Shown in pieces: positions 7,012-10,624 of a stretch of DNA of 10,624 bases. Position numbers and translations under genes: made by a program. The stretch's first letter is position 1; the number at the start of each line of letters is the position of its first letter. Origin of the DNA: Calditrichota bacterium. GTDB taxonomy: Bacteria > Calditrichota > Calditrichia > RBG-13-44-9. The DNA is taken from assembly GCA_024276455.1 (NCBI GenBank), contig JAJRXE010000199.1, positions 1 to 10,624 on the forward strand, written 5' to 3'. Below the pieces are notes generated by a model. That model was not told the origin of the DNA. It worked only from the letters and a program-made list of their open reading frames with translations, and did no database searches.

Positions 7012-8061
7012 TTAATTTGGGTGAACTTTGTTATTTATTTTTTCCAGGGACTCCTCGAAAGGAGGAGAAAGAATTCCATGCTCGGTCACGATTCCAGTAA
7101 TCAATTTTGCCGGGGTCACATCGAAAGCCGGGTTCCAGCAATTGGCGTCGCGAACCGTAATGGGCAGCTTATTCCAGATGTGGGTAACTTCCACGGGGTC
7201 GCGCTGCTCAATGGGAATACAACTACCATCGGGAATACTGAAGTCGAAGGTTGAGAGCGGGGCGGCCACGTAGAAAGGAATTCGGTGGTAGTGGCAGCTG
7301 ATGGCCAGACTGAAAGTCCCGATTTTATTCGCGACGTCTCCGTTTTTCGCAATCCGGTCCGCCCCCACCAGCGCCAGAGCGATTCGATGTTCTTTAATGG
7401 CATAAGCTGCCATGTTGTCGGTAATCAGGGTAGCAGGAATACCGGCCTGCTGCAATTCCCACATGGTCAACCGGGCACCCTGTAAAATGGGACGGGTCTC
7501 ATCCACAAATACGTGAATCCGCTTGCCCTGTTCGAAGGCTTTGTAAACGATTCCCAGTGCGGTGCCAATTCCGGCGGTGGCCAGGATTCCGGTATTACAA
7601 TGGGTGATGACCACAGCCTCGTCGGGGAGCAAGGCGGCTCCTCGGGTAGCGATGGCTTCGCAGCGAGAACGATCGTCTTCCAGAATCTGTTGAGCCATTT
7701 TCAGGGCTTCCTCTAATAGTTCCGATGGGGAACCGGGATGTTCTTTTAGGTGTTGTTGAATTTTATTCAGTGCCCAGGATAAATTCACGGCCGTCGGTCG
7801 AGCACCCTTTAAATATTGAACCTGTATCTCCAGATCTTGAAGGAATTCTTCGCGGGAAGCATACGGTTTGTGGCGCAAGCCAAGGTACAAACCAAAGGCG
7901 GCAGCGACTCCAATGGCAGGAGCCCCCCGTACCTGCAATCTCTTAATCGCCTGGTAAACTTCTTCTAACGAAACCAAATCGCGGAACTGTAAGCGCTCGG
8001 GAATCTGAGTCTGATCGATGATGCGTAAGGAATCTCCGGTCCAATCAATACTTTTAAACAT
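7012..8061 (-). CDS. mtnA: S-methyl-5-thioribose-1-phosphate isomerase, 349 aa
   Basis: The enzyme converts methylthioribose 1-phosphate to methylthioribulose 1-phosphate in the cytoplasmic methionine salvage pathway (or the related shunt to DHAP plus an aldehyde). The whole family pattern is present: RGAPAIGVAAAFG at residues 45-57; RPTAVNLSWAL at 88-98; THCNTG at 153-158, with the family's catalytic Cys as Cys155; DETRPILQGARLTMWEL at 187-203; GADRIAKNGDVANKIGT at 233-249, with the catalytic Asp as Asp235; and NPAFDVTPAKLITGIVTEHG near the C-terminus. Length is normal for MtnA, and the Cys/Asp pair with the DETRP signature separates it from regulatory eIF2B subunits. The ATG at 8061 has a modest AAGG upstream. 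It is first in a probable operon with the TPR lipoprotein gene. No other salvage gene (mtnK, mtnB, mtnC, mtnN) is visible nearby. Confidence 0.96.
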   Translation of the reverse strand: MFKSIDWTGDSLRIIDQTQIPERLQFRDLVSLEEVYQAIKRLQVRGAPAIGVAAAFGLYLGLRHKPYASREEFLQDLEIQVQYLKGARPTAVNLSWALNKIQQHLKEHPGSPSELLEEALKMAQQILEDDRSRCEAIATRGAALLPDEAVVITHCNTGILATAGIGTALGIVYKAFEQGKRIHVFVDETRPILQGARLTMWELQQAGIPATLITDNMAAYAIKEHRIALALVGADRIAKNGDVANKIGTFSLAISCHYHRIPFYVAAPLSTFDFSIPDGSCIPIEQRDPVEVTHIWNKLPITVRDANCWNPAFDVTPAKLITGIVTEHGILSPPFEESLEKINNKVHPN

Positions 8062-8093
8062 CCGTTGCCTTATTTTATCCTACAAAGATTGCA

Positions 8094-8122
8094 AATTTAT
8101 GACTTATTGCTTCCCTTTTCAA
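8094..8122 (-). promoter_or_regulatory. Candidate sigma-70 promoter for mtnA-TPR operon
   Basis: Read on the minus strand, TTGAAA (8122-8117) and TAAATT (8099-8094) are separated by 17 bases. The -35 matches consensus at 5 of 6 positions and the -10 at 4 of 6. The start would fall near 8087, giving a leader of about 25 bases before the mtnA ATG. I see no riboswitch-sized leader, so no SAM-type riboswitch in front of mtnA. Confidence 0.5.
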
Positions 8123-8233
8123 GATAATTTATTTTTTAGATGAAAATATTTGATCATTCAATCAGCAGGGAATTGAAGCGCCTTGTTTCCGGAAGGGGCA
8201 AGTTTTTTTAAATATTGAATTTTCAAAAAATAA

Positions 8234-8262
8234 TTGACATTTTTTTACCATTTTATTATACT
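8234..8262 (+). promoter_or_regulatory. Near-consensus sigma-70 promoter for the pilin-like gene
   Basis: TTGACA (8234-8239, perfect) and TATACT (8257-8262, 5 of 6) are separated by exactly 17 T-rich bases. The sequence upstream (8203-8233) is A/T-rich and could serve as an UP element; it includes the small palindrome TTGAA-TT-TTCAA at 8215-8226. Transcription would start near 8269, about 70 bases before the coding start. No plus-strand gene lies between the promoter and the pilin-like gene. Confidence 0.8.
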
Positions 8263-8329
8263 GTTTCGTTTTAAAATATTATATTTAAGAAATGTATTAA
8301 GTGTTGGCTGTTACGAAAAATAATCAGTT

Positions 8330-8334
8330 GGAGG
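8330..8334 (+). promoter_or_regulatory. Ribosome-binding site with two adjacent ATG candidates
   Basis: GGAGG is followed by T-ATG-ATG. The first ATG (8336) is only 1 base away and the second (8339) 4 bases away, so 8339 is the better start. The choice changes the protein by a single Met. Confidence 0.65.
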
Positions 8335-8338
8335 TATG

Positions 8339-10045
8339 ATGGCTGCCAAAGAGTCCAGAGGTTCGATTATCTTAGAAATTTTGATTGTGTTGATGGCCCT
8401 TCTGTTGGTCGCGGTCATTTTGGTTCCAGATCGGATCTGGAAGGAAGAGAATCAAATCACGACGACCTGTCGTAATAACTTGAACGCCCTGTACGAAGCC
8501 GAACAATTCTACTATCGGGGAAATGATGCCTATACGGATTCGTTGGATTTACTCCTTAACTATGTTCATACCGATTCCGGTTTAATTCAGCGACAACAAC
8601 TGGTTTCGTTAACCCGTAGCATGATCCAGGTTTTTAATAATGTGCTGGCCATTCCGGTGGTCGAAAAAATCGCTGGAATCTCTCAGGGAATGTACGAAAT
8701 AAGTGGCGATTTGATGGGGAATGATCGTTACTTCCGGCGTTACGAAGATTTGCAGGCTCGGAGCATGGAACTGATGAGGGAAATCGGTCGGCTCGATTCC
8801 AGCGCCACCATCCCCAATTTTTCCCATCTGAAAGTGTACATCGATTCGTTAACCAGTTTGCGAGACGAAATTAGTGATTTCCCCTTACAGAACGGCATCC
8901 TAAAAGCCATTGCTTTTGTGGATACCATTATTAGTTATCTCCCCCGGTTAGAGCTGGAGCAGGTGGTTGGTGAAGTAAACACGATTCTGGGAGATGTGGA
9001 CGCGTTTGGCAAACAGGTGAAGAAAACCGACATTGTGAAAGTGTCCAGCGTGGCTGATCGTCTGAATAAATTCTCCGGCCGGGTACGGACCAACATTAAC
9101 CAATTGCAAACCGTTAGTCTGGATCAGGATTTGCAGCGCTTGGAAGTGGAGAAACAGCATCTAACGGAATTGCACCAGAAGTTCCTCTCTCCGGATTATT
9201 TCATGCTTTCTCAGCGTTATGCCTTGACCAGTTTGGGAGAGACGGACTCAATTTTGTTGAATCTGAACGAGGATAATTTCCATTGTCCCGATGACGGGCA
9301 GTTGTACATTATTCGCATCGACAGTGCCGAGGGGGCCCGCCATCTGACCGTGGAATGCCCCAATCTGCTGGATGTTTTCAGTCAGAAATTCCGGGAAGAT
9401 GTGGCGCCCCTGCAGAATTTGCAGTTATTCGGGGCAGTAAACCAGCTCGATACGGTGATTGTTCAGACCAAAGCTGTATTGGACGAGAACCGAAAGAACC
9501 TGCGTCGCTACACCGACATCTTGCTGGACATCAAAGAGTTGCTGGTGGAATTTGACAATATTGAATCGGTGCTCTTTTACCGCTACACCAAAGATCTGGA
9601 AAATTTTGTTGACTTGGTGCAAAAAGAGAAGCAACTTTCGGTATTAAAACCGGCGATTGAGGATATTCTGAATCCGATGGACACCCTGGCGACCCGAATA
9701 GAGACCGGTAACATCCGCGATCTGGAAGAAAAGGTTACCTACTTTGAAAAGAAATTAACTCGTCTGGACTCGCTTATCGAGGCGACCAGGATGCCGCGGC
9801 GGTTGCGGAAGAAGGTGAAACTGAATGCTGAAGTATTCCAAAACGCGCAGAATATTCTGGGTCAGATCAAATCCTCTTTCAATAATACCGATGCCCAGAA
9901 TTTGCGGGAGGCATCCAGCAAACTGGAAAAAGATTTGTTAAATGCCCTGGAAGGAATCAAAGAACGCGTGCATGTAATCTTTTATAAAAAGCACATTAAT
10001 CACGGCTTTATAAAAGATGGCGAAAAAAGTTGGGAGATGGAATAA
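8339..10045 (+). CDS. Oversized pseudopilin-like protein: prepilin N-terminus plus large helical body, 568 aa
   Basis: The N-terminus is a type IV prepilin/pseudopilin signal. A short charged leader MAAKESRG is followed by cleavage between Gly8 and Ser9, with Glu13 at mature position +5 (S-I-I-L-E) and a hydrophobic helix to about Pro30. The next segment (Cys44-Arg-Asn-Asn-Leu, EAEQFYY, AYTDSLDLLL, ending near residue 76) reads like the helix and loop of GspG-type pseudopilins. A further pilin-like piece appears at 316-342: CPDDGQLYIIRID, then VECPN (Cys316, Cys340). Between these pieces are about 240 residues rich in heptad-like Leu/Val/Ile spacing. After 342 come another 226 residues of Lys/Glu/Leu-rich predicted helix, with no second membrane segment. 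Usual pseudopilins have 100-250 residues, so this one is far longer. It lies 14 bases upstream of a PilM-like gene and probably shares its transcript. A role as the scaffold or minor subunit of a pilus or T2SS-like machine is inferred. I do not recognise the helical body. Confidence 0.75.
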   Translation: MAAKESRGSIILEILIVLMALLLVAVILVPDRIWKEENQITTTCRNNLNALYEAEQFYYRGNDAYTDSLDLLLNYVHTDSGLIQRQQLVSLTRSMIQVFNNVLAIPVVEKIAGISQGMYEISGDLMGNDRYFRRYEDLQARSMELMREIGRLDSSATIPNFSHLKVYIDSLTSLRDEISDFPLQNGILKAIAFVDTIISYLPRLELEQVVGEVNTILGDVDAFGKQVKKTDIVKVSSVADRLNKFSGRVRTNINQLQTVSLDQDLQRLEVEKQHLTELHQKFLSPDYFMLSQRYALTSLGETDSILLNLNEDNFHCPDDGQLYIIRIDSAEGARHLTVECPNLLDVFSQKFREDVAPLQNLQLFGAVNQLDTVIVQTKAVLDENRKNLRRYTDILLDIKELLVEFDNIESVLFYRYTKDLENFVDLVQKEKQLSVLKPAIEDILNPMDTLATRIETGNIRDLEEKVTYFEKKLTRLDSLIEATRMPRRLRKKVKLNAEVFQNAQNILGQIKSSFNNTDAQNLREASSKLEKDLLNALEGIKERVHVIFYKKHINHGFIKDGEKSWEME

Positions 10046-10048
10046 ATC

Positions 10049-10053
10049 GAGGA
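10049..10053 (+). promoter_or_regulatory. Ribosome-binding site fixing a GTG start
   Basis: GAGGA lies 6 bases ahead of the GTG at 10060. An in-frame TAA at 10054-10056 rules out any earlier start, and no early ATG exists in this frame. Confidence 0.75.
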
Positions 10054-10059
10054 TAAAGC

Positions 10060-10624
10060 GTGGCAGACGTAAATGCGATTGCCTTCCAAGAAGATTTTAT
10101 CTTATGGGCAGAATTATCCGTTGAACCGGATCGGATTGAGGTAAACAGGGCAGTGAGTGAATCGCTGCCCGTTTCTATTAATCATGAAACGATTTATCAG
10201 CCCCAGACCGCCGATGTGGTTGCCAAAGGCCTGGCCGAAATTGCGAAAAGGTACGAGCTTTCCCGGGGCAGCGTCCGATTTTCCATTCCGGGGCGCTTCG
10301 CGTTAATCAAGAAAGTGCATATCGACCGCGATATCGATCCGCAGCATTATCCGGAAATCGTGGCGTACAATCTGGAAAAAACCTGGGCGGAGCCCCAACA
10401 GAATTATTCCCTCTATTTACCGGAATATTCCCACTCCCGAAGCCGCTACCGGGAAGTCCTGGCAGTCGCGGTTCAGAATCAGGTGCTGGATTTTTTCGAT
10501 CGGGTTGCGGAAAAGGCGGGATTTGAACTGGTGAGCCTTACTCCCAATTGTTTTAATGTCGATCAATTGTTCCGCCGAGCGACCCCTGAGTTTGAGGAAC
10601 CGGTATTGCTGCTGGGCTGGCAAC
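10060..10624 (+). CDS. PilM/GspL-like actin-fold platform protein, N-terminal 188 residues, cut by the window edge
   Basis: The frame stays open from GTG 10060 to the right edge. The order of segments follows PilM: GSVRFSIPGRFALIKKVHI (residues 70-88) matches the VxxSLPGxxxxxRxI strand pair; PEIVAYNLEKTWAEP (98-112) matches the helix LxxAIxWExxxYIP; NYSLYLPEYS (115-124) and REVLAVAVQNQVLDFFDRVAEKAGFELVSL (131-160) match the VLLVAAxxxxVxxYxxxxxxAGL block; PNCFNVDQLFRR (162-173) closes domain 1. In pilus systems PilM is cytoplasmic and couples PilN/PilO to the motor. The first strand here is AIAFQEDFILWAEL (6-19) in place of GIDIGSSSIKxxxL, so the Asp/Gly phosphate-binding signature is missing. 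The later VLLLGWQ (182-188) also lacks the Asp expected in the second such loop. It follows the pilin-like gene by 14 bases, and PilN/PilO-like genes would be expected next. Confidence 0.65.
   Translation, partial: MADVNAIAFQEDFILWAELSVEPDRIEVNRAVSESLPVSINHETIYQPQTADVVAKGLAEIAKRYELSRGSVRFSIPGRFALIKKVHIDRDIDPQHYPEIVAYNLEKTWAEPQQNYSLYLPEYSHSRSRYREVLAVAVQNQVLDFFDRVAEKAGFELVSLTPNCFNVDQLFRRATPEFEEPVLLLGWQ

Noticed and set aside
8178..8209. Imperfect stem GCGCCTT / AAGGGGC followed by seven T, terminator-like on the plus strand
   Set aside because: The stem has a mismatch, the T-run starts three bases late, and no plus-strand gene lies upstream to be terminated. Possibly part of the AT-rich upstream region of the promoter at 8234.

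Overview
The window looks like chromosomal DNA of a Gram-negative bacterium with about half G+C. It carries core genes (complex I, methionine salvage, DNA repair), two proteins with lipoprotein signal peptides, and the start of a type IV pilus / type II secretion-like locus. The protein style recalls Calditrichota/KSB1-type members of the FCB group. That is an impression from memory, not a search, and is held loosely. I see no tRNA, rRNA, CRISPR array, transposase or prophage gene.

Layout from left to right. Positions 1-509 (minus) hold the 5' part of nuoI, a complex I iron-sulfur subunit that runs off the left edge. A 365-base divergent spacer (510-874) is AT-rich and full of short inverted repeats. 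Positions 875-4498 (plus) encode a full-length AddA-type helicase-nuclease without a visible AddB partner. Positions 4735-5841 (plus) encode a Memo-family protein that appears to be an exported lipoprotein. A strong bidirectional terminator (5872-5914) separates it from a convergent minus-strand pair read in the order mtnA (8061 to 7012) and then a TPR lipoprotein gene (6991 to 5936). A 274-base divergent spacer follows, with a minus-strand promoter candidate for mtnA and a near-consensus sigma-70 promoter on the plus strand.

That plus-strand promoter drives the most unusual part of the window. One gene encodes a 568-residue protein with a prepilin-type N-terminus (Gly/Ser cleavage site, Glu at mature position 5) and a very large helical body. 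Fourteen bases downstream is a GTG-started gene whose product resembles the PilM/GspL actin-like platform protein, though its N-terminus lacks the usual nucleotide-binding signature. It runs off the right edge.

The genes do not form one pathway. The transcription units are probably nuoI onward (minus), addA with or without the Memo gene (plus), mtnA-TPR (minus) and pilin-like/PilM-like onward (plus). The candidate for something new is the last one: an oversized pseudopilin with what may be a degenerate PilM. The exported Memo-like lipoprotein is second.
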